Origin: Pythium myriotylum
Lineage: Eukaryota > Oomycota > Peronosporomycetes > Pythiales > Pythiaceae
Assembly (NCBI GenBank): GCA_023091665.1
Contig: JALJCQ010000014.1
Coordinates: 620,001-684,000 of the forward strand
Direction: 5' to 3'
Length of the DNA stretch: 64,000 bases
A model generated the notes under the pieces. It did not search any database and had not been told where the DNA came from. It worked only from the letters and a program-made list of their open reading frames with translations. The translations under genes were made by a program, and so were the position numbers. Numbering within the stretch: the first letter of the stretch is position 1; every line of letters begins with the position of its first letter. Positions 51,986-61,712 of this stretch are shown piece by piece.

Positions 51986-52126
51986 TTAGAGGACAAGCCG
52001 ATCATTCGAACTCGGACATATCTCTATAGGATTGCAGCTCGCTGTGTAATAGCATAATCTGTGTGTGTGTGGAATTTCAGTTATCTCTTGCGAACGATTT
52101 GTGGGAATCGTCTGATGTTTGGATCT

Positions 52127-53566
52127 TTAGGCGAAGTTGATCTGTAGCGAGAGAGCAAGGTCGCCAACGAAGACTGCATCTGTGACTGTGAGGGTCTCCC
52201 CGTTCTCAATCAACTCGCGCAGAGGCTTGTCAAGGTTCTTGCTCGTAGCTTCACGCAGTGCCGGCGGTCCCTGCATGAAGAGGTTGGAGTGGCTTGAGCT
52301 GATCGAGGGCTTGAGCAATCGGAACTTGTCACCGCAAAGCTCGTCGTCGATGAGCTGGCGGAGCGTGAGCGAGTCGGCGTCGACCGTGAGCGTCTTGTTC
52401 TGCGAGGAGCAGACGACACAGTCTGGCTTCTTCTCGTACTCGAACGTGTGCGAGTAGCAGCCCGTGGCGCCCATGTGCATGTGGTAGTTGTTCATGAGCT
52501 GGCTGCAGTAGGTGAGCGCCTTGACGGCCTCGTTCACGCACATGGCCGAGACAATGGCGTTCGTCGAGGCCACTGCAGGGATAATATTCTTGACGACGCC
52601 GAGCGTGAGGCTGTAGGTGACGCCGTTGATGCCAAACTGCTCGGCGCGCTCCTTGGCGGCCTGGAAGACCCACTGCATGTGTTCGGGCGAGTCCTTGTCG
52701 AGCTTCTTGTCGGGGAACTCGCGCGGCCAGAGCACGATAAACGCGTAGGCGACGCAGTGCGCGGGCTGTCGCGGGGTCTCGGCGATCGTGCACATCGGGA
52801 ACGACTTTTGCGGTGGGAAAGTCTCAAGCGAGCACTCGAAGCAGCTCGTGATGCGAGGGATGATGACACGGGCCTGGCCGCGGAGCCCCTCGGTGCCGCC
52901 GTCAATGAGCGGGATGATCGTCGACGGGTCGACGTTGCCGTCCTCATCTACATCCGCGAGCGAGACCACGAGCGAGTTGACGTACCGCCGCGCCTCGATG
53001 TTGTCGAGGCCGGAGAGGATCACGTGGAACTGGCGGTAAAAGTCCACGTCCATGTCCTGGACTTTTTTGAAATGCGGCACGATTTCGACCTGCTCGTCGT
53101 CGTCGACGCCCTCGCGGTGCATCCGCGCGCGCACGAACTCGGCCGCGACTTCTGCCTTGGCGCGGCCAATGTCTTTTTCGCGGAAAAGAAACTGGCGGTT
53201 GAGGTTGGAGACGTCGATCGTGTCCATGTCGATGATGTGGACCTTGGTAAAGCCCGAGAGCACGACGTTCTTGAGCAGCTCGCAGCCGAGGCCGCCGGCG
53301 CCGATGATCAGCACCTGGCACTCGCTCTGCAGGAACGCGAGCGTGTCGTCGGCGGCCGTGGCGTCGAACTCGCCGAGCGCGACGGGCGACGTCTCGCTCG
53401 GGAAGGCCGTGGCGTGCTGCAGCAGGCGCTTGAGGTCGGCGTGGCGGGCGTCGGCGCGCGCGCTCGCGACGCGGTGGACGTCGGCCAGAGCCATGTCGGT
53501 GTCGCTGTCGTGGTGGTGGGTCTTGCTCTTCTTGGACGGCGGGCGGGCGGGCGACGTCGCGGCCAT
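52127..53566 (-). CDS. UBA3: NEDD8-activating enzyme E1 catalytic subunit UBA3, 479 aa
   Basis: It adenylates NEDD8 with its ULA1/APPBP1 partner and passes it to UBC12 for cullin activation. Visible motifs: nucleotide-binding LIIGAGGLGCELLKN, DMDTIDVSNLNRQFLFR, adenylation-site DGGTEGLRGQARVI, catalytic Cys in FPMCTIAETPRQPAHC at about residue 259, and zinc cysteines (CFEC; CVVC). The C-terminal ubiquitin-fold domain is present (SLTLRQLIDDE ... ALSLQINFA). The N-terminus has a His/Asp stretch. The frame is open to 53686, but MAATSPARPP at 53566 has a gccATG context. Confidence 0.96.
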   Translation of the reverse strand: MAATSPARPPSKKSKTHHHDSDTDMALADVHRVASARADARHADLKRLLQHATAFPSETSPVALGEFDATAADDTLAFLQSECQVLIIGAGGLGCELLKNVVLSGFTKVHIIDMDTIDVSNLNRQFLFREKDIGRAKAEVAAEFVRARMHREGVDDDEQVEIVPHFKKVQDMDVDFYRQFHVILSGLDNIEARRYVNSLVVSLADVDEDGNVDPSTIIPLIDGGTEGLRGQARVIIPRITSCFECSLETFPPQKSFPMCTIAETPRQPAHCVAYAFIVLWPREFPDKKLDKDSPEHMQWVFQAAKERAEQFGINGVTYSLTLGVVKNIIPAVASTNAIVSAMCVNEAVKALTYCSQLMNNYHMHMGATGCYSHTFEYEKKPDCVVCSSQNKTLTVDADSLTLRQLIDDELCGDKFRLLKPSISSSHSNLFMQGPPALREATSKNLDKPLRELIENGETLTVTDAVFVGDLALSLQINFA

Positions 53567-54265
53567 GAACGTCCGTCGGATCTGGGTTGATGTCGATGGG
53601 GAGAGCCTTCTGGAGAGCTCGCACCGAGGGTGGGTGCACCGTATAGTGTATACTTTGCGGTATCCGGAAGGGGAGGTATACTGCATCCTAGCTTATTAGG
53701 GATTGCAGTAGTATTTAGGCTAGGTAGTGGATGAAAATGGGATAACCTAAACTAGCCTAATTACAGAAAAAAAGCGCGCTCGGGCAGATTGATGAAGCCA
53801 TGTTTCAAAGATGACAGTGCGTCGTTGTATTCAGGGGGGGGGGGGGGGGGGGGGGATGTCACGCAGCGCCGCATGCGCGACGTCTCTCTCGGTCGCGGGC
53901 TGTTGGGTTCGCGGGCGGCGGCGCGCCCATCGGACACAATTATTTCGCTGGGTCGTCGCCAGCCCTTTTGCTCCACTTGAACGTCCAGCTGATAACGCAA
54001 GTGAGCCCGTCGAACACTACAACCGACCGACCCCAACGGCTTCCACGAAGCAACCAGACCGACAGATAACGAGAGAGAGAGAGAGAGGACGCGCCTCGTG
54101 GAGCTCCTGGCTATGGCCCGATAAAATACCAGGACCTGGCAGGGAAAATTGCGAAAAATAACTTCCGGGCTTACAGTATTGGCGGCCTGGTCTCACGTAG
54201 CACTCCAATCTGGTCAGCAGCGAGGATTGCTTAGTGTGTGAACATCCCACTGCCTGAACTGCGCG
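53567..54265. other. Divergent intergenic region between UBA3 and bZIP 4, with poly-G and GA tracts
   Basis: Contains a 22-nt poly-G run at 53834-53855 and a GA run at 54071-54087. No gene supported. Confidence 0.6.
53834..53855. repeat. Poly-G tract, 22 nt
   Basis: Uninterrupted G run on the plus strand, upstream of UBA3 and so in the promoter side of that gene. Confidence 0.95.
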
Positions 54266-55156
54266 ATGACCGGCTCGCTGTCCATCGCCAGCAGCAGCAG
54301 CAGCGCCAGGCGGCGCCCGCTCACGAGCAGCGAGCGCGGCCGCTCGTTCCGCGCGCGCCAGCGGCTGCGAGCGGCGACGCTCGAGCTCGGCGTCGAGGAG
54401 CTTCGCGCGCAGATCGCTGCGCTCGAACGGTCGCGGCTGCTGCAGCTCGAGCGCGTTCTGCGGCTGCAGCACGTGCCCGAGAGCGCCGACCAGCGCACGA
54501 TCCGCGAGTTCTTCACGCTGTTCCAGGACGGACTCGCAGGCGAGCCCGTGTCGCCAGAAGCCGCCGAGGAGATCCGCTTCAAAGAGAGCTACCTGCGGTA
54601 CGTCTTTGACCAGGACGCACTGGTCGGCGACCTGGTCGGCCTGCAGGCGGCGATCACGCAGTGGCGGCTGTACACCATCTTCCACGACCGGTTCCATTTG
54701 GACATGCGCCACATCGACGTGCTCGGGGATGAAGAGAGCCCGATGTTCCATCTCCACGTGAAGCTCACGGTGCGGATCTCCCCCAAGACGTTCCAGCACG
54801 TGTTCCCGAACGCGCTCCACGACGAAGGCATCGTGCAAAAGTTTCTCCATCGACTCGTCGAGTACGACTGCATCGTGTGGTTCCACTTTAACGACGACGG
54901 ACGCATCGACAACTACGGCGTGAACGTCAACTTCGTCGGCGGCTTGCGACGCGCGGGCGGAACGGTCGATGAAGTCGCGATGATGCTCGACCACGCCAAG
55001 ATCAGCTCCTCGTGCACATTCCAGGACGAGCACGTCGATCCAGCGAGAAGCGGCGAAGCCTCCACCGACGAAGCGAGTCGTCTGCTTCGAGACGACAACC
55101 TCGAAGCGCTTCCGCAAAGACAGCAGGATCCAGACTGCACCAGATCGCCAGCCTGA
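54266..55156 (+). CDS. bZIP-like protein 4, 296 aa
   Basis: First of the plus-strand group. Ser-rich start, then TSSERGRSFRARQRLRAAT (Ser for Asn), with a regular zipper LELGVEELRAQIAALERSRL. Linker TIREFFTLFQDGLAGEP. C-terminal domain: ITQWRLYTIFHDRFHLD, DEESPMFHLHVKL, KTFQHVFPNALHDE, VNFVGGLRRAGGTVDEVAMM. An extra charged C-terminal tail of about 45 residues is not in the other copies. Strong G/C bias at third positions, like the housekeeping genes, which suggests a long-resident copy. Confidence 0.82.
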   Translation: MTGSLSIASSSSSARRRPLTSSERGRSFRARQRLRAATLELGVEELRAQIAALERSRLLQLERVLRLQHVPESADQRTIREFFTLFQDGLAGEPVSPEAAEEIRFKESYLRYVFDQDALVGDLVGLQAAITQWRLYTIFHDRFHLDMRHIDVLGDEESPMFHLHVKLTVRISPKTFQHVFPNALHDEGIVQKFLHRLVEYDCIVWFHFNDDGRIDNYGVNVNFVGGLRRAGGTVDEVAMMLDHAKISSSCTFQDEHVDPARSGEASTDEASRLLRDDNLEALPQRQQDPDCTRSPA

Positions 55157-55733
55157 TGGCGAGCCTTCTATCCGGCGCTAATGTACACTAACGATACATA
55201 CGAGGAGATGTCGCAATCGTCTGGGCGATGAGAGTCTCGACTGAGTGATCAATCTCCACAGGTCAGCCATTACATGGACGAACGCCATGATCGCCTCATA
55301 TAAGTGCAATGTTGATTAACGTGGGTCACGTCAAGGTTACTTCGGTGGTTGGTAGCGAATCTTCGTCGCGGCAAGCCCACGGCGCCGCCGATGTAAAGAC
55401 GCGCGACCAGATCATACACTCAGAACTTGATGGCAATGCGAAACCAGAGCGGGAGCCCTCCTCATGCGCCTCATCATCACCGAGGCATCCACCGGCCCAC
55501 CAGGTTGAACAAACCTCTTGACATCCTTCCAAAACGTATATAGAAGCCATGTACGTGTCCGGTTTCGTGGAAAAAACCGTTTCAAGAACCTTCATAATAG
55601 CATATTCAGCATAAAATTAACCAATGTGATCATGAAAGTAGCGAAAGTTCTGGGCACAAAGCACACCCAACGGGACCCTCTCTCATCAGTGGATGCTCTC
55701 CCATCTTCCCGCCGTCAGTCTGCAACCGTCGCC
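55157..55733. other. Intergenic between bZIP 4 and bZIP 5
   Basis: Includes an AT-rich stretch near 55590-55640. No separate gene supported. The bZIP 5 frame is open from 55518, which I treat as leader. Confidence 0.5.
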
Positions 55734-56624
55734 ATGACAACTCGTGCGTCGCTCTCTCTGCTCGACCCAGCTCCGCACCCAGCAAAAGCCCGCGACCGCC
55801 AGCGCTCGCCGCGTGCCGTCGCCACCACCAGCAGCGAGCGTGGCCGCCACTACCGAGCCCGCATGAACCGGCGTGCCGCTTCGCTGGAAGCCGCTGTCTT
55901 CGACCTACGACGCCTCGTGGCTCAACTCGACGCGCGTCGCAGTATCTATGACGCGTGGCAGCTCCAGCGTCGCCACGACGCGCACGGCTCGCGCGCTAAA
56001 CTCGTGCACAAGTACTTTACGGTCTTCAACGAGAGCATGGCGGCGCGACCGCCGCCGGCAGCCACGGCGTTCCTGGCCCACGACAGCGCGGTGGCTGAAG
56101 AGATCCAGACGCGACGCAACGTGCAGGCCCTTTTTCTGGAGCACATCATGGAGCCGGACGTTCTCGCGGGTGACCTTGTCGGCCCGCTCGCGATCCTGGA
56201 CCAGTGGCGTCGGTACGCGTCGTCGCACCTGGGCTTCAGCGCGACCATCCTCGGACTCTCGACGTCTGGATGCGAGGAAGACCCCGTGGTGACGCTCCAC
56301 GCACAGGCGCACGGCAAGATTACGGGCGCGACGTTCTACACGCTCTTCCCCGGCGTGATCAAGGCCGGCAACGACGCTCTCGTCCAGAAGCTGCTCAACA
56401 AAGAGGTGCAGTACGAGATCCGCAACCGGTATCTCTTCACGCCCGACAACCGCATCCGAGCCGAGATCGTCGAGATCGACTTTGCTCAGGGCCTGCTTCG
56501 TGCAGGCGCGTCACTGCGCGAGGTCGGACGGCTCCTGGAGAACTCGACGATCTCCATGCACTGCACGCTGCGCACTCGAGAAGCCCGGAAGACAGTTGGT
56601 CTTGATGGAGGCCGCCGTATCTAA
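55734..56624 (+). CDS. bZIP-like protein 5, 296 aa
   Basis: Basic region TSSERGRHYRARMNRRAAS with Ser for Asn and Tyr where the others have Phe; heptads LEAAVFDLRRLVAQLDARRS. Linker LVHKYFTVFNESMAARP. C-terminal domain: LDQWRRYASSHLGFSAT, CEEDPVVTLHAQA, GATFYTLFPGVIKAG, IDFAQGLLRAGASLREV. The start gccATGACA at 55734 gives the usual family length; in-frame ATGs exist at 55632 and 55518. 273 bp separate it from bZIP 6. Confidence 0.82.
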   Translation: MTTRASLSLLDPAPHPAKARDRQRSPRAVATTSSERGRHYRARMNRRAASLEAAVFDLRRLVAQLDARRSIYDAWQLQRRHDAHGSRAKLVHKYFTVFNESMAARPPPAATAFLAHDSAVAEEIQTRRNVQALFLEHIMEPDVLAGDLVGPLAILDQWRRYASSHLGFSATILGLSTSGCEEDPVVTLHAQAHGKITGATFYTLFPGVIKAGNDALVQKLLNKEVQYEIRNRYLFTPDNRIRAEIVEIDFAQGLLRAGASLREVGRLLENSTISMHCTLRTREARKTVGLDGGRRI

Positions 56625-56896
56625 ATATTTGTGGGGATGCGCGTTGTCCATGGGAACGGCGAGGCAGCGCTGGACTCACGACCTCCACATTCTTCCACAG
56701 GTGGGAGGCAGGCACTCGTCTCGGCTTGTGGCTCGCTGCGATCCTTGCGATCAGATAAAATGGATGCGGGAGCCGGGCGATTGCTAATAGTCGCGCAATC
56801 CAATGTGCACAGATCGACGAGTCCAACCCGACGATTCCCCTTTCCCCCCCTCTCCCACGCCCATCATCGTTCGTTTCGTCCATTCGCTGGCAGCCA

Positions 56897-57823
56897 ATGA
56901 CGACCGCGGTCGTCACAATCATAACTGCCAGCTCGACAGTCTCCGATATTCCCCCAAACCCGACCATGGTCCCCTTCACCGACCGCGGCGGCCGGCGACG
57001 CCCCATGACCAACAGCGAACGTGGCAAGGCGTTCCGCGCTCGCCACAAGAAGTTCATCACGCAGCTCGAGGTCGAGGTCACGCGCTTGCGCACACACGTC
57101 GCCGACCTGCAGCTCACTCGCAGCGTCGTGCAGAACGACCGACTCCTGAACAACGCACCGAGGTACTCGCCGTCGGGCCCGCTCGCCGGGCTCATCTACG
57201 AGTACTTCTCGCTCTTCCAGCACGGGCTCCAGACTGCGATGTTGGACGCCAGTGCTTCGCCGATATCAGACTCCTCAGATGAGCAAACAGCCCACCGAGA
57301 AGGGTTCCTGAGAAGGATTTTGGACGACCAAGTCCAAGTCGGAGAGTACCAAGGGCCGGCCGCGGCCATCAACCAGTGGAGGTGGTACTCGGCGTCGCAC
57401 GACAACCTGCAGTGTGAAATTGTCTCAGTGACGGCTTACGGCACGGAGGACCATCCGATCGTCGAAGTGTTGACGAAAATGATCGGGGTCATCTCGAACG
57501 ACACATTTCGCATCCTATTTCCCGGTGCGAGCGATAACGAGGACCTCAAGCAGCGGTTTCTCGGGAAGCAAGTCACATACTCGTGTCGCCACATGTACGA
57601 GTTCACGACCGACAATAAAGTGGCGGTGGAGAGAGCCGAGATTGATTTCATTCGGGGCCTCCAGGAGGCGAACTGCGGACTCATGGACATCGCCGAGCTT
57701 ATGAGCCACTGCATCGTCACGCCCCAGGGCGTGATCCCGGACGCGACGGCCACTCCATCGACCGCGGCTCTGCAGGCCCCGGCGAACTCCAAGCTATGTG
57801 TTGAATTTTTGTTGGCTGATTGA
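56897..57823 (+). CDS. bZIP-like protein 6, 308 aa
   Basis: Basic region TNSERGKAFRARHKKFITQ retains Asn. The zipper LEVEVTRLRTHVADLQLTRS gives N-x7-R-x9-L-x6-L-x6-L. C-terminal domain: INQWRWYSASHDNLQCE, EDHPIVEVLTKMIG, SNDTFRILFPGASDNE, IDFIRGLQEANCGLMDIAEL. It ends LCVEFLLAD, shared with bZIP 7 (LCLRFLLAD), so the two form a recent pair. An alternative start at 56966 (accATGGTC) would remove 23 residues. Confidence 0.82.
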   Translation: MTTAVVTIITASSTVSDIPPNPTMVPFTDRGGRRRPMTNSERGKAFRARHKKFITQLEVEVTRLRTHVADLQLTRSVVQNDRLLNNAPRYSPSGPLAGLIYEYFSLFQHGLQTAMLDASASPISDSSDEQTAHREGFLRRILDDQVQVGEYQGPAAAINQWRWYSASHDNLQCEIVSVTAYGTEDHPIVEVLTKMIGVISNDTFRILFPGASDNEDLKQRFLGKQVTYSCRHMYEFTTDNKVAVERAEIDFIRGLQEANCGLMDIAELMSHCIVTPQGVIPDATATPSTAALQAPANSKLCVEFLLAD

Positions 57824-57995
57824 ATGGACGGCAGCTGTGCGTATTAGTATTGAAACCAGACGCCTGCCTTCTGTCGTCGATGTAGTGATATGATGAGTGT
57901 AGTTATCAACGGGATTATCAGTATGAATATATCCAGTCGATGTCCAACAGACGACTGTCTCCCTCAGTTTATGTAATTCCAGTGGGAGCCATCTG

Positions 57996-58355
57996 CTACT
58001 CTGCGCTGTGTTCTTGGTGCACTGACAGAAGCTCCAAAGCTGCCGCAACCCCCTCATGGATAGCATTCGCACACAACCACACGTTTCCCTCTGAATTGCT
58101 ACCACAAAAGATGAGAGCTTCAGGAGGGCAGATATCAGGTTTGCCAAGAAACAGCAACGGTGCAAGCCAACCAATTTCTATGATTGGCCTGACAAGAGGG
58201 GTCTCCTGCAGTGACACCGAACCAGTCTCTGCAAGAGTCCTCTCCCAATCGCTGAAATAATACGTGCTGGTGTGGCCCTCCCACGAGAGGAGAACAACTT
58301 GCGTCTGGTAAGGCGTCTTCAGCCGATCGCCGACTTCTTCAATGCTGCACAGCAA
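57996..58355 (-). CDS. Hypothetical protein on the opposite strand between bZIP 6 and bZIP 7, 119 aa
   Basis: The frame has protein-like composition (LSWEGHTSTYYFSDWERTLA, PIIEIGWLAPLLFLGKPDIC) with Trp, Cys and hydrophobic patches, but no signal peptide or known motif. It would be divergent from bZIP 7. It may be chance or a remnant. Confidence 0.25.
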   Translation of the reverse strand: MLCSIEEVGDRLKTPYQTQVVLLSWEGHTSTYYFSDWERTLAETGSVSLQETPLVRPIIEIGWLAPLLFLGKPDICPPEALIFCGSNSEGNVWLCANAIHEGVAAALELLSVHQEHSAE

Positions 58356-58463
58356 AACAGATCCCCTTCCCCTCGTCTTTGCCGTATGTGCGAGTATTTT
58401 TGCAGCGAAAATGGATTGTCAAACTCCTTCTTCCTGTCAAACGCTCAAGTCGTTGTCAGTTTC

Positions 58464-59342
58464 ATGGTTCATTGCGAAGAGCGAATTCTTGCAACGTCCA
58501 AGCGTCAACGAATGACGAACAGCGAGCGCGGCAAGATCTTCCGCGCGCGTCGCAAGAAGTTCATCCTGCGGCTGGAAGACGAGGTGGCGGCGCTGCGGAT
58601 TCGTGTCGCAGAGCTTGAACTCACGCGGAGTCTTCTCCGCGATGGACGCCAATTGCACACTGCACGATATTCTCCACCTAGGCCGCTTGTGCGGATCACT
58701 CGCGATTATTTCAGCTTCTGTCGGCATGGTCTACGTGAGAATTCGAATCTTTCACAAGTGGACACGTTCACATCGAAGAATTGCGAGGGGGCGAGCACTC
58801 GAGAGAATTTCTTGAAGAGCATCAAGGACGAAAACGTCCGAGTTGGAGAATTTACTGGTGCAGCTGTCGCAAACGCGCATTGGCGTAGTCGCCCGATGGC
58901 TCATGATCACGTTCGCTGCGAGATCGTGTCGGTCAAGACGTACGGCTCCGAGGACCTTCCTGTTGTCGAAGTGGTCACCGAAGTGAGTGAGACTATCTCA
59001 AACGAAACATTTCGCACTCTTTTCCCGGGCGTCGTTAACCGAGGAGATCTGAAGCTGCGATTTCTTGGGAAGGAGGTGAAGTACTCATGCCGCCATGTGT
59101 ACGAGTTCACGGGTGAGAACGAAGTAGCGGTGGAAAGAGTCGAGATCGATTTGATCAGGGGACTGGAGAAGGCTGGGTGTAGGCTAAGAGATATCGCTGA
59201 GCTGATGAACCATTGCGTCGTCTCGCCCTTTGGTGTGACTCCGGATCCGAAGGCTCCAATGCCACGAGAACTGCCAGTGCTTTCCAAGCCCCACGATGCC
59301 CAACCTTCCAAGCTCTGCCTGCGGTTCTTGTTGGCTGACTGA
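58464..59342 (+). CDS. bZIP-like protein 7, 292 aa
   Basis: Basic region TNSERGKIFRARRKKFILR with Asn, and the most regular zipper of the array (LEDEVAALRIRVAELELTRS). In the C-terminal domain the Gln of Q-W-R is His (AHWRSRPMAHDHVRCE); then SEDLPVVEVVTEVS, SNETFRTLFPGVVN, LGKEVKYSCRHVYEFTGENE, IDLIRGLEKAGCRLRDIAEL. The frame is open to 58272; MVHCEERI at 58464 gives the family-typical N-terminus. Third positions are less G/C-rich than in copy 6. Confidence 0.8.
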   Translation: MVHCEERILATSKRQRMTNSERGKIFRARRKKFILRLEDEVAALRIRVAELELTRSLLRDGRQLHTARYSPPRPLVRITRDYFSFCRHGLRENSNLSQVDTFTSKNCEGASTRENFLKSIKDENVRVGEFTGAAVANAHWRSRPMAHDHVRCEIVSVKTYGSEDLPVVEVVTEVSETISNETFRTLFPGVVNRGDLKLRFLGKEVKYSCRHVYEFTGENEVAVERVEIDLIRGLEKAGCRLRDIAELMNHCVVSPFGVTPDPKAPMPRELPVLSKPHDAQPSKLCLRFLLAD

Positions 59343-59978
59343 CTGACCACAAGGCGGGAGAACTCGTGGTGATGGTGTAAACTGGGTGTGTATTGCAAGA
59401 CTCTCTCGACCCAATAAAAAGACTTTGGCATCCAAACCCAATAAAACGAAGGCAGTCGCCGATCCCACTACTTCTTTCTCGCCATCTGGTTCTCAGCCGT
59501 CGCGTCATTCCCGAGCCAGTTGACAAAGCAGGAGCACGAGTTGTCACATCGGCATCCAGGCTGCTCAACTCTAAAGTGCATAGCCAACCCCCCGAAACAG
59601 CCAGTTTGTGCTGGACTATCGCTACTTCTCTCAGACCCCAACAGCTTCTATAATAGAGTCGTTTTCCGCGCGATTGACCTGCATTTTACGGTGTGTGGGA
59701 AACTACGAAAGAGGCACCTCAAGTTGCTCTACACGTTGAAGTCCGCGGCGATTCTCGAGGGTGGGAAAATTGCCATCTGTGAGGTGATGCGATAAAGTTT
59801 GAAGCGCTAGGCTACTACACACGCTCACTTCTGACGCGGGCAACGATTGCTCATTGACCCAGACTTGTGACGAATCAGCTGCTCCTCCCAAACCTCAAGC
59901 ACTCGTGTCGTGACGACCCTGACGCTTGCTCAGCAAATGCTTGAGAGAGTGAGTGCTAATCTGTTTGTGGCAAGGGTT
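59343..59978. other. Intergenic between bZIP 7 and the bZIP 8 pseudogene
   Basis: The stretch about 59711-59880 resembles 61520-61650 upstream of bZIP 9 (gcacctcaagttgctctaca against gccacctcaacttgttccac; gattgctcattgacccagac against gattgcccactgaccaagac), so promoter regions were copied with the genes. No separate gene. Confidence 0.5.
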
Positions 59979-60545
59979 TGACCTCCCAAGACCTCTTCTG
60001 AGCACATTCCACGGCGCAAGAGGCTTCCCGCTCAACTAGAAGTCGACAGTTGCGTGAGCACGTCGTCGATTTAAGGCTCGTTGGGAATCTGTAGCGCAGT
60101 GAATGCCCCGTCCGCAACTCGCCTTTCATGCCGACCCGGAAGGCTAATCGACGAATACCTCTCTCACTTCAAGCAGCTTCTTCAGTACAAGTGGCGAGTC
60201 GACAGCACATTGCGAATGGCCAACCTAGAGTCGAGTTTGCACAGAGTTGAAGGATGAGAGCGTCGCTGTTGGAGATTACGGCGGACCAGACGCCGAACGC
60301 CACCTTAAAGACACCAGGATGAAGGATGTTAAACTTTAATATCCTTCATCCTGGTGTCATCGACGACGGGAAACTCCCTTGGCAAAGACGTGGCCTACAC
60401 TCGTACCCCTCACTATGAGTTCACAGATGACAGCGAAGTCTCAACAAAGATATTCGACATCAACCTGATCGCAGGATTGGGGCACGGCTTTGCTTTGCAC
60501 GGGATTGCCGCGATGAAAGTTCTGTGTGATCACTCCATGGATTGA
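59979..60545 (+). pseudogene. bZIP-like copy 8, pseudogene with frameshifts, stops and internal deletion
   Basis: In order but in shifting frames: a ruined basic region (about 59979-60020), RRKRLPAQLEVD (about 60027-60062), QLREHVVDLRLVGNL (about 60055-60100), GRLIDEYLSHFKQLLQ, KDESVAVGDYGGPDAERHLK (60250-60308), then after a gap LGKDVAYTRTPHYEFTDDSE and FDINLIAGLGHGFALHGIAA up to 60545. These match RRKKFITQLEVE, LRTHVADLQL and the later motifs of copies 6 and 7. About 60-80 residues including Q-W-R and L-F-P are missing exactly where a 49-bp palindrome sits. Confidence 0.75.
60310..60358. repeat. Near-perfect 49-bp palindrome inside the bZIP 8 pseudogene
   Basis: Arms gacaccaggatgaaggat (60310-60327) and atccttcatcctggtgtc (60341-60358) are exact inverted copies; the 13-nt centre gttaaactttaat is itself palindromic but for one mismatch. 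It stands at the deletion point of the pseudogene. Confidence 0.9.
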
Positions 60546-61712
60546 TGAGAGAATCAGTCGTAGAAGAGTTCATCAATGGAGCTCTTCAACAGGTCTGCTT
60601 TGACTCCCCATTGGACCTCTTGGTGGGCTCTGACGTGAAGCTTTAACTCTAGCGCTAATAATCAGCTAAGGCGCGAGCGCGACGTGGTTTTGCGTTGACC
60701 AAGCGACAAAGCGCCTTCGAGTTGTTCAGTTGCCGTCATTGAAAAAATAGACGAGGCGATATCACAATAGTCGCACGAAAGTATTGGCACTTGCGCGCAG
60801 CGAAGCTACTCATTTTCACCAAGGAATACGGCCAAGTAGATCATCTCAATGCCTCAAGACGGATTCCGCAGCATTTGACCATGGTCGAGGCTTCCACACG
60901 TTCTTGATGCCAACGACTGGACTCCAACTTTACCGTAATCATAATTTGCATCGTTATCAAAAGGTTATAATACATTGGGTGTCAGATATCATGATTGTAA
61001 TACGACTGTCATTATTTAAAAATAAATTAAAGATGTTGATAGGTTGATAGAAGCCAAGATTACAACTCACCATCGATTCCTCTCTTCCTTTGGGCCATGG
61101 CCTTCAACCGTTGCGTCATCGAGCGTGCATGATGTGCATGCCTCACGTGTTGGCTGATCATTCGGCGGACTTCGAGCTCCTACGGTACTGTATTTTAATT
61201 ACCCACGGATTCTCGAACTGCCCTTCGGAGTGTGACGAAAGATTGTGCAATGCGTCTCCACCAGCATCTGGTTCCGCCCGTTGCGTCACCTACGACTCGC
61301 ACAAGTCTACTCCGACCACAAAAGCGAAGTTTATGTGCAAGGATCAGATACCTGGAGGAAGACGGAAGGCTCAAATGGCCGTAGACTCGTCGCGAGTGAA
61401 CTTCTGTCGCACATGAGGCAAAATGTGCAGTCATCTCTATGAATTTTCTGGAAGTCACTTGTTCCCAGTAGGCCACATGTCCAAAGACATGTGAGCTGAG
61501 TGCGAGCTTGTGAGTTCTTGGTGGGAAGAGCCACCTCAACTTGTTCCACATGTTGTCCGAGTGTGGCTGATCTGTCTTTGCCAGCTTTACACTACGTAGC
61601 CCAACAGCCCTCGAAGAACGAGATGATTGCCCACTGACCAAGACCAGATCGATTACCCACGCTTCATCCGTTCGTAGTTTGACTCGAGGCTTACGCACAG
61701 AAAGCAATCTCC
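60546..61712. other. Intergenic before bZIP 9, 1.2 kb
   Basis: AT-rich near 60930-61050. Frames here lack motifs. The last 200 bp repeat the region upstream of copy 8. Confidence 0.45.
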
